64,000 nt of DNA. It comes from Pelodictyon luteolum DSM 273 (GTDB lineage Bacteria > Bacteroidota > Chlorobiia > Chlorobiales > Chlorobiaceae). The stretch's first letter is position 1. Each line of letters begins with the position of its first letter. A model generated the notes under the pieces. The model was not told the DNA's origin, did no database searches, and was given only the letters and a program-made list of their open reading frames with translations. The stretch lies in assembly GCF_000012485.1 (NCBI RefSeq), contig NC_007512.1, forward strand, positions 1,489,001 through 1,553,000, in the 5' to 3' direction. The position numbers and the translations under genes were made by a program. Below, piece by piece: positions 1 to 7,593 of the stretch.

Positions 1-1
1 A

Positions 2-301
2 AACCGCCCGAAGGATACCATCAAGTACATCGGCAGCGACCCCTCCTGCTTCGGAGCCACCCTTGAGCGTTCGCGCCTCATGCAGGTGCAGACCCCCCAG
101 GGATTCCGTGCCGGCATGCTCATCGATGCGCACCATAGGGCGGCAGAAGAGGGATGGTACGCAACCGATGACGCAGCGCTGGTCGAACGCTATTTCCCCG
201 ACTATCCGGTCAGGATCTACGAAACAGGCTACCACAACATCAAGATCACCACACCCGAAGACATACCGGTAGCCGAAGCGATTTACCAAGCTCTCCTGTA
301 A
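2..301 (+). CDS. ispD: IspD C-terminal part (2-C-methyl-D-erythritol 4-phosphate cytidylyltransferase), 5' truncated by window edge
   Basis: The frame is open from base 2 to the TAA at 299-301, and the gene begins before the window. The visible part carries family hallmarks: the QTPQGF motif, then TDDA followed by VE, and the C-terminal NIKITTPED segment. IspD makes 4-diphosphocytidyl-2-C-methyl-D-erythritol from CTP and MEP in the non-mevalonate isoprenoid pathway, a cytoplasmic step that feeds carotenoid, quinone and bacteriochlorophyll tail synthesis. About 99 residues are visible, roughly the last 40 percent of a usual IspD. A bifunctional IspDF is excluded because the stop directly follows the cytidylyltransferase C-terminus. 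Confidence 0.88.
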   Translation, partial: NRPKDTIKYIGSDPSCFGATLERSRLMQVQTPQGFRAGMLIDAHHRAAEEGWYATDDAALVERYFPDYPVRIYETGYHNIKITTPEDIPVAEAIYQALL

Positions 302-348
302 TAGCCCTGAAACCGGCTGCCGGAGCCCAGAAAAACCAGAGATTCAGT

Positions 349-376
349 TTGTTTATTGTGAGGGCTGTCGTATATT
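349..376 (+). promoter_or_regulatory. candidate promoter of tRNA-Met
   Basis: TTGTTT at 349-354 and TATATT at 371-376 are 16 bases apart and lie just upstream of the tRNA-Met at 391. The -10 sits in a TCGTATATT context that recurs before other genes in the window. This is inference from spacing and position only. Confidence 0.45.
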
Positions 377-390
377 ATCAGCCCGGAAAT

Positions 391-467
391 GGTGAGGTAG
401 CTCAGTTGGTTAGAGCACAGGATTCATAACCCTGAGGTCGAGGGTTCAACTCCCTCTCTCACCACCA
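391..467 (+). tRNA. tRNA-Met (anticodon CAU), CCA encoded
   Basis: A full cloverleaf can be folded. The 7-bp acceptor stem starts GGTGAGG and closes with one G-U pair. The D-arm has the GCTCAGTTGG type sequence, the anticodon loop is TTCATAA, and the T-arm carries GGTTCAAC. CCA is encoded at 465-467. A CAU anticodon fits elongator tRNA-Met or, less likely, the tRNA-Ile2 whose C34 is modified. The 3' end is repeated at 2925-2939, making this gene the probable integration site of the neighbouring hipBA segment. Confidence 0.93.
453..467 (+). repeat. direct repeat copy 1 (attL-like), 3' end of tRNA-Met
   Basis: CCTCTCTCACCACCA at the tRNA 3' end, including CCA, is repeated exactly at 2925-2939. 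A 15-bp identity covering the T-arm/acceptor end of a tRNA is the usual form of an att core left by site-specific integration. Confidence 0.7.
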
Positions 468-500
468 CTTCCAAGTTTACCACCATGCGTAAAGCGCCGA

Positions 501-526
501 AAGCCCCTATTCCACAGGGGTTTTCG
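501..526 (+). terminator. candidate terminator after tRNA-Met
   Basis: CCCCT at 504-508 pairs with AGGGG at 516-520, followed by TTTT. It lies 34 bases after the tRNA 3' end. The stem is short, so the call is moderate. Confidence 0.45.
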
Positions 527-592
527 CGTTTCTGCCATTCGCCTCTTTTCGCTCATACTACCATTATCCGCATTATTAATCCGGCAACGAAA

Positions 593-787
593 CTACGAAG
601 CTTGTGCATACCGGACTTTTGGGTGATTGAATAGCTTCGCAACTTTCCTGGCGATTTCTGAAGATGCCTCAAATGTGAAACGGTCTTCTTTCGAATTGTT
701 TCTTTGTTCCGCGAAACACCGCCCTTGTTTCCATGCACGGCCGATTTCTCTTGTGCAAAGCACGACAGACAGCTCTAGACTTTTCAT
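593..787 (-). CDS. possible 64-residue protein translationally coupled to hipA
   Basis: The ATG overlaps the hipA TGA in an ATGA arrangement (784-787), so ribosomes leaving hipA could restart here. The 64-residue product is basic in its centre and has no family I recognise. It may be a third cistron of the toxin-antitoxin operon, or a chance frame in decayed island DNA. There is no independent Shine-Dalgarno site, and support comes only from the overlap. Confidence 0.25.
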   Translation of the reverse strand: MKSLELSVVLCTREIGRAWKQGRCFAEQRNNSKEDRFTFEASSEIARKVAKLFNHPKVRYAQAS

Positions 788-2088
788 TTCAGGTATATAA
801 GGGTCTTTGAGATCTGGTCCCGTAAGGCAGGATTAACCATGACTTCATCGGCATAGTGCGTCCAATCCGCAACCGCAGCATTGACTTCATCGATGATGCC
901 GGCGGCTTTTTTTACACTGACGGATTTGCCGATGGCGAGCAGGTCTTCCCTGGTGATGTCTCTGCGCTTGCCGTTGATGCTCAGGGCATGCTGACTGACC
1001 CATCGATGATCGGGCTGCCAGGCGTGGCAGACATCATACGCCGGTGCCAGTTCCCATTTTCCGCCCTGTTTCAGCCGGAATGAAAAATTCTTGGTATGGT
1101 CGTCACAGTTCCGGGCCGCGACGTTGAAGGTCATCCTCCTGAACAGTTGCTCGGCATCGGGATAGGGCAGTTTCAGTTCGCGCATGGTCTGAAAAAGCTG
1201 TTCGTAGCTGAAACTCATGACCAAGTTGTAGTCGAAGTGCTTCAGGGCACTGAAGGTCTGGATATGATGTTTCGTTGATCCTCCTTCACGGTCGAACCGT
1301 TTGGTCATGAAGTGCGCCCTCCCGTGTTCCTCCAGCAATCGGCAGGGCATCATGGTGATGCCGCAGGCCTGGGCCATGTGGTAGTAGGCCATTTCCACCC
1401 GGCCATAGCCGTGAGATGAGCCGAGTTGCACGTCGCTTACGCCGTCGAGCTTTAATAGCCAATGCGAGAACCCTTGTGGGGCATTAGTCTGCCCAGATCG
1501 AACCTCTCCGGTTTTCTCGTTCAATGCAATTATGGCCTTCGGCCTTGCACCGCCTGCCGAGGTGCCGATACGCAGCAGTTCCGACACCACCTTTTCCGTG
1601 TCCGCTTCGAGGTTGGTTGAAAAGGCCTCTTTGCTGGAGAGCATCCTTTTGGCAATATCCACCAGCGTATCGATCTCCAGAGAAAAGGTCCGTTTGCTGG
1701 CTTTCCAGACAGCCGGTTCGAATTCCAGAGCACCCATTCCACGGGTGCCCATAAAGCAGAGCATTTCGACCGGATTCATGCTGTTCTGTGGGCGGCCCTG
1801 GCGGGCCAGCCACAGATTGATCAACTGGTTACCGTACCGGTCAGGCAACACATCGGCCAGGAGGCCCGGCAATCCTTTGAAATTGTCCAGTGCAGGTTCA
1901 GCCTTTTTGCGCAGCGAGGGAAACAGAAACAGATTCCCAACATATGAGATGGGCATCTGCAGGGGAGCAAGGTCCCATCCCTTCGACTTGAACCGGGGAT
2001 CAAACTCAAAGGTTGCCAGACCGGCCGCATCATCCCAAGCGACAGCTCCGGCCAGTTCTCCCCATATTCTGACTTCCGCTACGTCCAT
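784..2088 (-). CDS. hipA: HipA-family serine/threonine kinase toxin
   Basis: This is a 434-residue protein with the full HipA architecture: an N-terminal subdomain of about 110 residues, then the kinase fold. The glycine-rich loop GTSAGGARPKA lies at 175-185, the ATP-lysine segment WLLKLDG at 210-216, the catalytic loop NCDDHTKNF at 327-335 and the metal-binding APAYDV at 348-353. Known HipA proteins phosphorylate glutamyl-tRNA synthetase and stall growth until neutralised by HipB. The start lies three bases after the hipB stop, so the two are one operon. All catalytic positions are present, so activity is expected. It lies on a tRNA-flanked island, which suggests horizontal acquisition. Confidence 0.93.
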   Translation of the reverse strand: MDVAEVRIWGELAGAVAWDDAAGLATFEFDPRFKSKGWDLAPLQMPISYVGNLFLFPSLRKKAEPALDNFKGLPGLLADVLPDRYGNQLINLWLARQGRPQNSMNPVEMLCFMGTRGMGALEFEPAVWKASKRTFSLEIDTLVDIAKRMLSSKEAFSTNLEADTEKVVSELLRIGTSAGGARPKAIIALNEKTGEVRSGQTNAPQGFSHWLLKLDGVSDVQLGSSHGYGRVEMAYYHMAQACGITMMPCRLLEEHGRAHFMTKRFDREGGSTKHHIQTFSALKHFDYNLVMSFSYEQLFQTMRELKLPYPDAEQLFRRMTFNVAARNCDDHTKNFSFRLKQGGKWELAPAYDVCHAWQPDHRWVSQHALSINGKRRDITREDLLAIGKSVSVKKAAGIIDEVNAAVADWTHYADEVMVNPALRDQISKTLIYLK

Positions 2089-2091
2089 TGC

Positions 2092-2433
2092 TTACCATTC
2101 ATGTTCTGTGGAGTCGTTGCGCTGTTTGCCTCTGGCCCGATGCCTTTTTTCTTTCTGCATTCTGGCCAGTGCCAACGGACTGAGGCGCTGCTCCACGACA
2201 AAACTATCCATGACCTGCAACTGCTCCAGTACTCTGAGTACCTGGATCAGGGTGCCGAGAGTGACAGTCTGGCCTCTTTCCAGCAAACTCAGAGTCGAGC
2301 GGCTGATGCCCGCCGCATGGGCAGTCGCGTCCTGTGTCCGGTTCTGTTCCAGACGATGGTGCCGCACAAAAGCGCCTATGTAGGCGGCAAGCGCCTGGTC
2401 ACTCATTGATGTCCAATTGATGTTCTCAGTCAT
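2092..2433 (-). CDS. hipB: HipB-type antitoxin, XRE-family helix-turn-helix repressor
   Basis: This 113-residue protein has a helix-turn-helix of the XRE class at about 25-75, including the AAGISRSTLSLLERG recognition region, and a polar, basic C-terminal tail of about 35 residues. It precedes hipA by three bases, the normal antitoxin-first order. HipB binds HipA and represses its own promoter by binding short inverted repeats. A candidate operator lies upstream at 2512-2529. It is longer than the classical E. coli HipB (88 residues), mainly because of the tail. Confidence 0.88.
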   Translation of the reverse strand: MTENINWTSMSDQALAAYIGAFVRHHRLEQNRTQDATAHAAGISRSTLSLLERGQTVTLGTLIQVLRVLEQLQVMDSFVVEQRLSPLALARMQKEKRHRARGKQRNDSTEHEW

Positions 2434-2511
2434 ACTCCTGCTTTTTGCCTCATCAATGCACTAATCACCATTGGAAGATACCCTTAATCATGCGAATGCT
2501 CAAAATAAATG

Positions 2512-2529
2512 AGTGACATATCATTCACT
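2512..2529. promoter_or_regulatory. candidate HipB operator (inverted repeat)
   Basis: AGTGA at 2512-2516 and TCACT at 2525-2529 form an inverted repeat with an 8-base spacer, in an AT-rich stretch about 80 bases upstream of hipB. HipB operators are paired inverted repeats near the promoter. The assignment is positional. Confidence 0.35.
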
Positions 2530-2591
2530 ATATATCAATAATGCCCTTAATGCATGACTTTCTACGCCTTGATGCATAGTGCAGCTACGGA

Positions 2592-2792
2592 TGGCGGTCT
2601 TGCTCCAAGACGTCTCTATATACGCCATGCGCCACTCTTCCCGCTGAAGTGCGATTTCAGCCTCAGGAACCGGAACTGAATGACGACAATGAGCGGCAGG
2701 CGAAGCGGCTCATTCGGCCGGTGCGGCATCGCGATGAAGGCGACATCCAGCGCATTTATGTGGGCATCCTGTGGATCCCGGCAAAAAAGTGA
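2592..2792 (+). pseudogene. possible degraded gene end, unidentified
   Basis: One frame is open without a convincing start and ends at TGA 2790-2792. Its last 50 or so residues look protein-like, with charged stretches and a hydrophobic IYVGILWIP tail, but I do not recognise the family. It may be the truncated 3' end of a gene carried in with the island. The region 2434-2942 is otherwise non-coding. Confidence 0.2.
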
Positions 2793-2924
2793 ACGGTTTT
2801 TTTAAAAAAAAGTGTCATATTCCTTTGCACAAAAGCGGGGACTTATTTTACATGGAAAGATGATTCAGGTGACGATATTTTCAGCCCCCGCTGAAAAAGT
2901 CTGTAAACAGGAGGGCATTCATTG

Positions 2925-2939
2925 CCTCTCTCACCACCA
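2925..2939 (+). repeat. direct repeat copy 2 (attR-like)
   Basis: This is an exact 15-base copy of the tRNA-Met 3' end (453-467), including the CCA, and is not part of any tRNA here. It lies three bases before tRNA-Gly. Confidence 0.7.
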
Positions 2940-2942
2940 GAT

Positions 2943-3015
2943 GCGGGTGTAACTCAGTTGGTAGAGTGTTTGCTTCCCAAGCAAAATGTCGCGAGTTCGA
3001 ATCTCGTCACCCGCT
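2943..3015 (+). tRNA. tRNA-Gly (anticodon CCC)
   Basis: The acceptor stem GCGGGTG pairs with CACCCGC at 3008-3014. The anticodon loop is TTCCCAA, giving CCC, which reads GGG glycine codons, and the T-arm has GTTCGAATC. CCA is not encoded, unlike the tRNA-Met upstream. If the island at 468-2939 is an insertion, this gene was originally three bases downstream of tRNA-Met and has been cut off from that gene's promoter. Confidence 0.93.
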
Positions 3016-3051
3016 CCCTGTCCGGAACCCTTTCCACGAACTCCTCCGCCC

Positions 3052-3504
3052 ATGACCCAGCCATCCGTTTTCTTCGGACCCGCAAGCGCGGAAGAAATCA
3101 ACCGGACGCAGATCCTTGAAGGGCAGATGGCCCACCACATCGGCATTGAAATGGTTGAAACGGGACCCGATTACATGACGGCCCGAATGCCGGTCGACCA
3201 GCGCACCATCCAGCGCATCGGCATCCTCCACGGGGGCGCCTCGCTTGCCCTTGCCGAAACCGTCGGCAGCATTGCCGCATCCTACGTCGTCGACCGCGAA
3301 AAGTTCTACATCGTCGGACAGGAAATCAACGCGAACCACATCCGCCCGACGAGAAGCGGATACGTCTACGCAACGGCCCGGCCGCTGCACCTCGGCAGAA
3401 CATCACAGGTCTGGGACATCAAGCTGAAGAATGACGAGGGTAAGCTTACCTGCGTCAGCCGCTTCACCGTTGCCGTCCTGAAAAAGGATCCCACCCTCAG
3501 CTGA
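3052..3504 (+). CDS. hotdog-fold acyl-CoA thioesterase, PaaI/MenI-like
   Basis: This 150-residue single hotdog domain has the family signature GILHGGASLALAETVGS at about 58-74, in which the HGG(A/V) turn and following glutamate-containing helix form the active site. Relatives hydrolyse 1,4-dihydroxy-2-naphthoyl-CoA (menaquinone synthesis), phenylacetyl-CoA intermediates or similar thioesters. Green sulfur bacteria need menaquinone, so MenI is attractive but unproven. An upstream in-frame GTG/ATG extension would overlap the tRNA-Gly, so ATG 3052 is chosen. The gene stands alone between the tRNA and the radical SAM gene. Confidence 0.8.
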   Translation: MTQPSVFFGPASAEEINRTQILEGQMAHHIGIEMVETGPDYMTARMPVDQRTIQRIGILHGGASLALAETVGSIAASYVVDREKFYIVGQEINANHIRPTRSGYVYATARPLHLGRTSQVWDIKLKNDEGKLTCVSRFTVAVLKKDPTLS

Positions 3505-3641
3505 CATCTCCGTCAGCGCCGACCCCCTTTAGCGATTTTAAAGCCATCCCGGCCGTTTTTATCAAAACTTTTCCTAACTTGGAAGTTCTTTAGCTTAAGG
3601 AACCTACAGGTCTTTTCACCTCATTTGTCGTTTTTCAGGGT

Positions 3642-5057
3642 ATGCAGACTGAACAAGCCGAAACCTTCATCGATCCTTCCGCCGCTTTCGCAACATCCAT
3701 CTCCCCGGAAGACATCCTCCAGCAGCTCGCACGGCAACAGAAAACCAGAAAGAAATGGCTTCTGATCCAGCCCAAAAGCATTACCAGCATGATGGTGGAC
3801 TCCGGCACCGTCAGCATGCCCCTGAACCTCATTATGGTGGCGACCCTCGTCGGACAGCTGTTCGAAGTCACCTTTATCGACGAACGCCTTGGAGAACAGA
3901 TACCCGAAGACTTCTCCCCGTATGATGTCGTGGCCATCACCTCCCGCAGCCTCAATGCCATGAAAGCATATGGTATCGGCGACCGGGCGCTCCGTCAGGG
4001 CAAAACCGTCATCCTCGGCGGCGTCCATCCCACCATGCTTCATGAAGAAGCCGCCTCGCACTGCACAAGCGTCGTCTACGGCGAGATCGAATCCATATGG
4101 ACGGAGCTGGCCACCGATATCCTCAACGGCCGCATGAAGCCGCTGTACCGCGCCAAGGAGCTGAAACCGATGGGAGACATGCACCGACCGGACTTCAGCT
4201 ACGCGCTGGCCTCTAAAAACTCAAAGAAATACAGTTCAAGGATTCCGATCCTGGCCACGAAGGGGTGCCCGGTCGGCTGCAACTTCTGCACCACGCCCAC
4301 CATCTACGGCAAAAATTACCGCTACCGTGAACTTGATCTGGTGATCGAGGAAATGCGATACCACCAGGAGCGCCTCCAGAAAGAGAAGATCAATCTCTCC
4401 TTCATGGACGACAACATCAGTTTCCGGCCGAAGTACTTCATGACGCTGCTTGAGGAGATGTCGAAAATCGGCGTGCGCTGGAACGCAAACATATCCATGA
4501 ACTTTCTGGACAAACCCGAAGTGGCGGAACTGGCCGGACGCTCCGGATGCGACCTCCTCTCGATCGGCTTCGAGTCGCTCAACCCGGAGACCCTCAAAAG
4601 CGTCCACAAAGGCTCCAACCGCCTTGACAACTACGCAAAGGTGGTCGACAACCTCCACCGGAACGGCATCGCCATCCAGGGCTACTTCATGTTCGGGTTC
4701 GACAACGACACCGAGGAGAGTTTCCAGCTCACCTACGACTTCATCATGAAGAACCGGATCGAGTTCCCGGTCTTCTCGCTTGTGACCCCCTTCCCCGGCA
4801 CGCCCTACTTCGACGAGATGAAACCCCGCATCCGCCACTTCGACTGGGACAAGTACGACACCTACCACTACATGTTCGAGCCGCAGGGCATGGGAGGCGA
4901 AACCCTCCTGAAGAACTTCGTCAAACTCCAGCAGGAAGTCTATAAAGGAAAGGCGATCATGCGGCGCATGCAGGGCAAGCCGCTCAACTGGGTCTGGCTG
5001 GCAAACTTCATGATGAACCGCTTCACCCGGAAACTGACGCCGGAGATCTACCTCTGA
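3642..5057 (+). CDS. B12-binding radical SAM protein, BchE/BchQ/BchR-like; candidate bacteriochlorophyllide side-chain methylase
   Basis: This 471-residue protein has an N-terminal cobalamin-binding Rossmann-like domain (about 40-170, including GGVHPTMLHEEA) and a radical SAM barrel. The barrel carries the cluster motif CPVGCNFC, a CX3CX2C arrangement, near residues 207-214. The layout matches class B radical SAM enzymes. In Chlorobi the members include BchE (ring cyclisation) and BchQ and BchR (methylation at C-8 side chain and C-12 of antenna bacteriochlorophylls). Length and the lack of BchE-specific features make a methylase more likely, but the substrate cannot be read from sequence. It is monocistronic, with a strong terminator directly after. 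Confidence 0.8.
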   Translation: MQTEQAETFIDPSAAFATSISPEDILQQLARQQKTRKKWLLIQPKSITSMMVDSGTVSMPLNLIMVATLVGQLFEVTFIDERLGEQIPEDFSPYDVVAITSRSLNAMKAYGIGDRALRQGKTVILGGVHPTMLHEEAASHCTSVVYGEIESIWTELATDILNGRMKPLYRAKELKPMGDMHRPDFSYALASKNSKKYSSRIPILATKGCPVGCNFCTTPTIYGKNYRYRELDLVIEEMRYHQERLQKEKINLSFMDDNISFRPKYFMTLLEEMSKIGVRWNANISMNFLDKPEVAELAGRSGCDLLSIGFESLNPETLKSVHKGSNRLDNYAKVVDNLHRNGIAIQGYFMFGFDNDTEESFQLTYDFIMKNRIEFPVFSLVTPFPGTPYFDEMKPRIRHFDWDKYDTYHYMFEPQGMGGETLLKNFVKLQQEVYKGKAIMRRMQGKPLNWVWLANFMMNRFTRKLTPEIYL

Positions 5058-5092
5058 AAATTGCGGAAAGAGGGATACACGCCTGAAAGCAG

Positions 5093-5126
5093 GGGCGGGC
5101 ATGCGGATTGCATGCCCGCCCTTTTT
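5093..5126 (+). terminator. rho-independent terminator of the radical SAM gene
   Basis: The perfect 12-bp stem GGGCGGGCATGC / GCATGCCCGCCC (5093-5104 and 5110-5121) has a 5-base loop and is followed by TTTTT. It starts 36 bases after the stop codon. Confidence 0.88.
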
Positions 5127-5190
5127 CGTTCAGGGCAGAGAGAAGTGGCCAACAGGCGGGAAATACGAACATGGAAACAGCGTTTCACTG

Positions 5191-5652
5191 CTAGAGGTAG
5201 CGCATGTTCACCCGGATCGCTTTTTCCGGGGCGTCAAGAAGGAAGGATGCATCGTTGAATGAAGGCGGGCCGAATGATGTGCGGGGGTTGTTTGATGTGC
5301 CGACACCCTCTTTCGGCATGCCGAGGAAGTTGGCATCCAGCCTCCCGTTGCCGTTCCGGTCATGAAAGATGGTGAGGGCGTAGGTGCCGTAGGGAACGGC
5401 ATCAAAGCGGGCGGAAGTAACGCCTGACGGTATGGTGAGGGTTCTCGCTGCCCGGGCAGTCTTGGCCGGGAACCCTTTTTTTTCATTGAACAGGGCGATG
5501 ATGCAGCCGGCATTTTCGTTACTGAGGCCGGAGACGGAAACGGTGATCGAACCAGTCTCGGCTGCCTGAAGGGACCCGGCGCCGGCAAGAACCGGCACCA
5601 GAGCAAGAAAAACAGCCACTGGCAACAGAACCGTCCTTAGGAGCCCCATCAC
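5191..5652 (-). CDS. secreted DUF2141 family protein
   Basis: This 153-residue protein has a signal peptide (hydrophobic run about 5-24, AxA-type end near LQAAE). A compact beta-rich domain typical of DUF2141 follows, with the conserved [16 protein letters not shown] segment, a calcium-loop-like D-x-N-x-N-G-x-L-D motif, and LGMPKEGVG. The molecular role of the family is unknown, and it is probably periplasmic or outer-surface. The start overlaps the aspS end by 4 bases, so it is read from the aspS transcript. Confidence 0.85.
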   Translation of the reverse strand: MMGLLRTVLLPVAVFLALVPVLAGAGSLQAAETGSITVSVSGLSNENAGCIIALFNEKKGFPAKTARAARTLTIPSGVTSARFDAVPYGTYALTIFHDRNGNGRLDANFLGMPKEGVGTSNNPRTSFGPPSFNDASFLLDAPEKAIRVNMRYL

Positions 5653-7463
5653 TTCTTCTCTTCTTCAGGAAGGTCAAGGCGGATATGGAGCTCCCGAAGC
5701 TGCGCCCCGGTAACTTCAGACGGAGCCGCCATCATGAGATCCTGTGCCTGCTGGTTCATCGGGAAGGCGATGACTTCGCGGATGTTCTGCTCATCGCGCA
5801 GAATCATGACGAGACGGTCAAGGCCCGGTGCGATACCTCCGTGGGGCGGTGCGCCGAGCTTGAAGGCCTCGATCATGTGCCCGAAGCGCAGATCGACCTC
5901 CTCGCGGCTGTAGCCTGCGATCTCGAAGGCCTTGTACATGATCTCGGGCTTGTGGTTGCGGATGGCGCCGCTGGAGAGCTCGATGCCGTTGCAGACGATG
6001 TCGTACTGGTAGGCCAGCACGTCGAGCGGGTCCATGGTCTCAAGTGCCTCCATCTCGCCCTGCGGCATGGAGAATGGGTTATGGGAGAAGTCGACCTTTT
6101 TGGCGTCCTCATTGTATTCGAACATCGGGAAGTCGACGATCCAGCAGAATGATAGTTCGTCGGGGTCAAGGGTGAACAGGTCGCCGAAATAGGTGCGCAT
6201 GCCGCCCATGATCTTGCATGCCGCCTCCCATTTGCCTGCAGCGAAGAAGACCACATCCCCGGTCTCAAGCGTGAGCTGGTCTTTCATGGCCTGCAGTTCG
6301 GGCTCCGTCATGAACTTCACGATCGGACCCTTCGGGCCTTCCTCGCGGAACTGGATGTAGGCCAGTCCTGCCGAACCGAGCTCTCTGGCCCTTTTTTCAG
6401 CCTTGTCATAAAAAAGGCGGGACTCGGTCCCACGACCTTTCAGGACGAGCGCCTTCACGGCACATCCGGGCTTTGTGTTCGAGGCGAAAACCTTGAAACC
6501 TGAATCCGTGAACATCGGCGTCACATCCTCGATCTTGAGCGGGATGCGCAGGTCCGGCTTGTCGGTACCGTAGCTGTCCATAACCTCGCGGTAACTGATG
6601 CGGGGAAAGGGGAACCGGGTGATGCGTTTCTTCGACATGGTGTCGGTAAGATGGCGGAACATGCCCTCGAGAATCTCGAACAGGTCGTCCTGCTCGATGA
6701 AGGCCATCTCCATGTCAAGCTGGTAGAACTCGCCGGGGCTGCGGTCCGCACGGGCGTCCTCGTCGCGGAAGCATGGCGCGATCTGGAAATAACGGGGAAA
6801 GCCGGCAACCATGAGCAGCTGCTTGAACTGCTGGGGTGCCTGCGGCAGTGCATAGAACTTCCCGGGATGCAGACGGCTCGGGACCAGAAAGTCACGTGCA
6901 CCTTCGGGAGAACTGGAGGTAAGAATAGGGGTCTGTATCTCGATGAAGTCACGCTCCTCGAGGTAGCGGCGGATGGCGGCACTGATGCGGCTGCGGAAGA
7001 TGATGTTCTCGTGGATCTTTTCCCGGCGAAGGTCTATGAACCGGTACTTGAGCCGAAGCTCTTCGGACGTCTGCACCTCGTCGGCAACGGGAAAAGGCAG
7101 TGGACGTGCGTGGCTTTCAACGCCGATCGCTGAGACCACGACCTCGATCGAGCCTGAAGCAAGTCGGGGATTGATGGTTTCCGAAGAGCGCGCGACAACC
7201 CGGCCCTCAATGGTGATGACTGACTCTGCGTGCAGACGGCCGGCAAGTTCGAAAAGCTCCTCCCGCTCGGGCTGCACCACGAGCTGGCAGATGCCGGTAT
7301 GGTCTCGCAGGTCGATGAACACAAGGCCGCCGTGGTCGCGGATTCTGTGGACCCACCCACCGAGCCTTACCTCACGGCCTTCACCATCAAGGCCTAGCTG
7401 GCCGCAGTAGTCGGTGCGAAAACGGTTTTTGAGTGCATTCAGCTCGCCTGCTTCTTTCGTCAT
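5649..7463 (-). CDS. aspS: aspartyl-tRNA synthetase (bacterial type)
   Basis: This is a 604-residue class II synthetase. It has an N-terminal OB-fold anticodon domain (about 15-115), the catalytic core with motif 2 around [19 protein letters not shown], the bacterial GAD insertion (about 310-420), and motif 3 [14 protein letters not shown] near the C-terminus. It charges tRNA-Asp; many bacteria without asparaginyl-tRNA synthetase use a non-discriminating form that also charges tRNA-Asn, which cannot be decided here. Length is normal (about 590-600). The DUF2141 gene is coupled to its 3' end. Confidence 0.97.
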   Translation of the reverse strand: MTKEAGELNALKNRFRTDYCGQLGLDGEGREVRLGGWVHRIRDHGGLVFIDLRDHTGICQLVVQPEREELFELAGRLHAESVITIEGRVVARSSETINPRLASGSIEVVVSAIGVESHARPLPFPVADEVQTSEELRLKYRFIDLRREKIHENIIFRSRISAAIRRYLEERDFIEIQTPILTSSSPEGARDFLVPSRLHPGKFYALPQAPQQFKQLLMVAGFPRYFQIAPCFRDEDARADRSPGEFYQLDMEMAFIEQDDLFEILEGMFRHLTDTMSKKRITRFPFPRISYREVMDSYGTDKPDLRIPLKIEDVTPMFTDSGFKVFASNTKPGCAVKALVLKGRGTESRLFYDKAEKRARELGSAGLAYIQFREEGPKGPIVKFMTEPELQAMKDQLTLETGDVVFFAAGKWEAACKIMGGMRTYFGDLFTLDPDELSFCWIVDFPMFEYNEDAKKVDFSHNPFSMPQGEMEALETMDPLDVLAYQYDIVCNGIELSSGAIRNHKPEIMYKAFEIAGYSREEVDLRFGHMIEAFKLGAPPHGGIAPGLDRLVMILRDEQNIREVIAFPMNQQAQDLMMAAPSEVTGAQLRELHIRLDLPEEEKK

Positions 7464-7593
7464 AATATCTATGGATGTCCTTGGGATTGAAATACTTGTC
7501 GGCCGGCTGCGGCCGGAAAGACTGAATATGAGGAATTTTCATCATTTATAAAACCATCAGCATGTGGAACCCCGCACACAGCTGAACACACGA

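Larger units (their letters stand above)
468..2939. mobile_element. small genomic island carrying hipBA, bounded by tRNA 3'-end repeats; no integrase seen
   Basis: The 2.47-kb segment between the two 15-bp repeats holds hipB, hipA, a possible small coupled frame, an AT-richer regulatory region and a degraded coding remnant. Removing it would leave tRNA-Met ending in CCA three bases before tRNA-Gly (2943), a plausible ancestral tandem tRNA pair. No recombinase gene lies inside, so this would be a decayed or non-autonomous integrant. The repeat is seen directly; mobility is inferred. Confidence 0.55.

Noticed and set aside
1532-2383. Long open frame on the plus strand opposite hipA/hipB
   Set aside because: It is antisense to two genes with clear motifs, has no recognisable domain, and its composition follows the codon pattern of the opposite strand.
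4236-5102. 288-codon minus-strand frame opposite the radical SAM gene
   Set aside because: Shadow frame: low-complexity V/E/D composition and complete overlap with a gene carrying a CX3CX2C motif.
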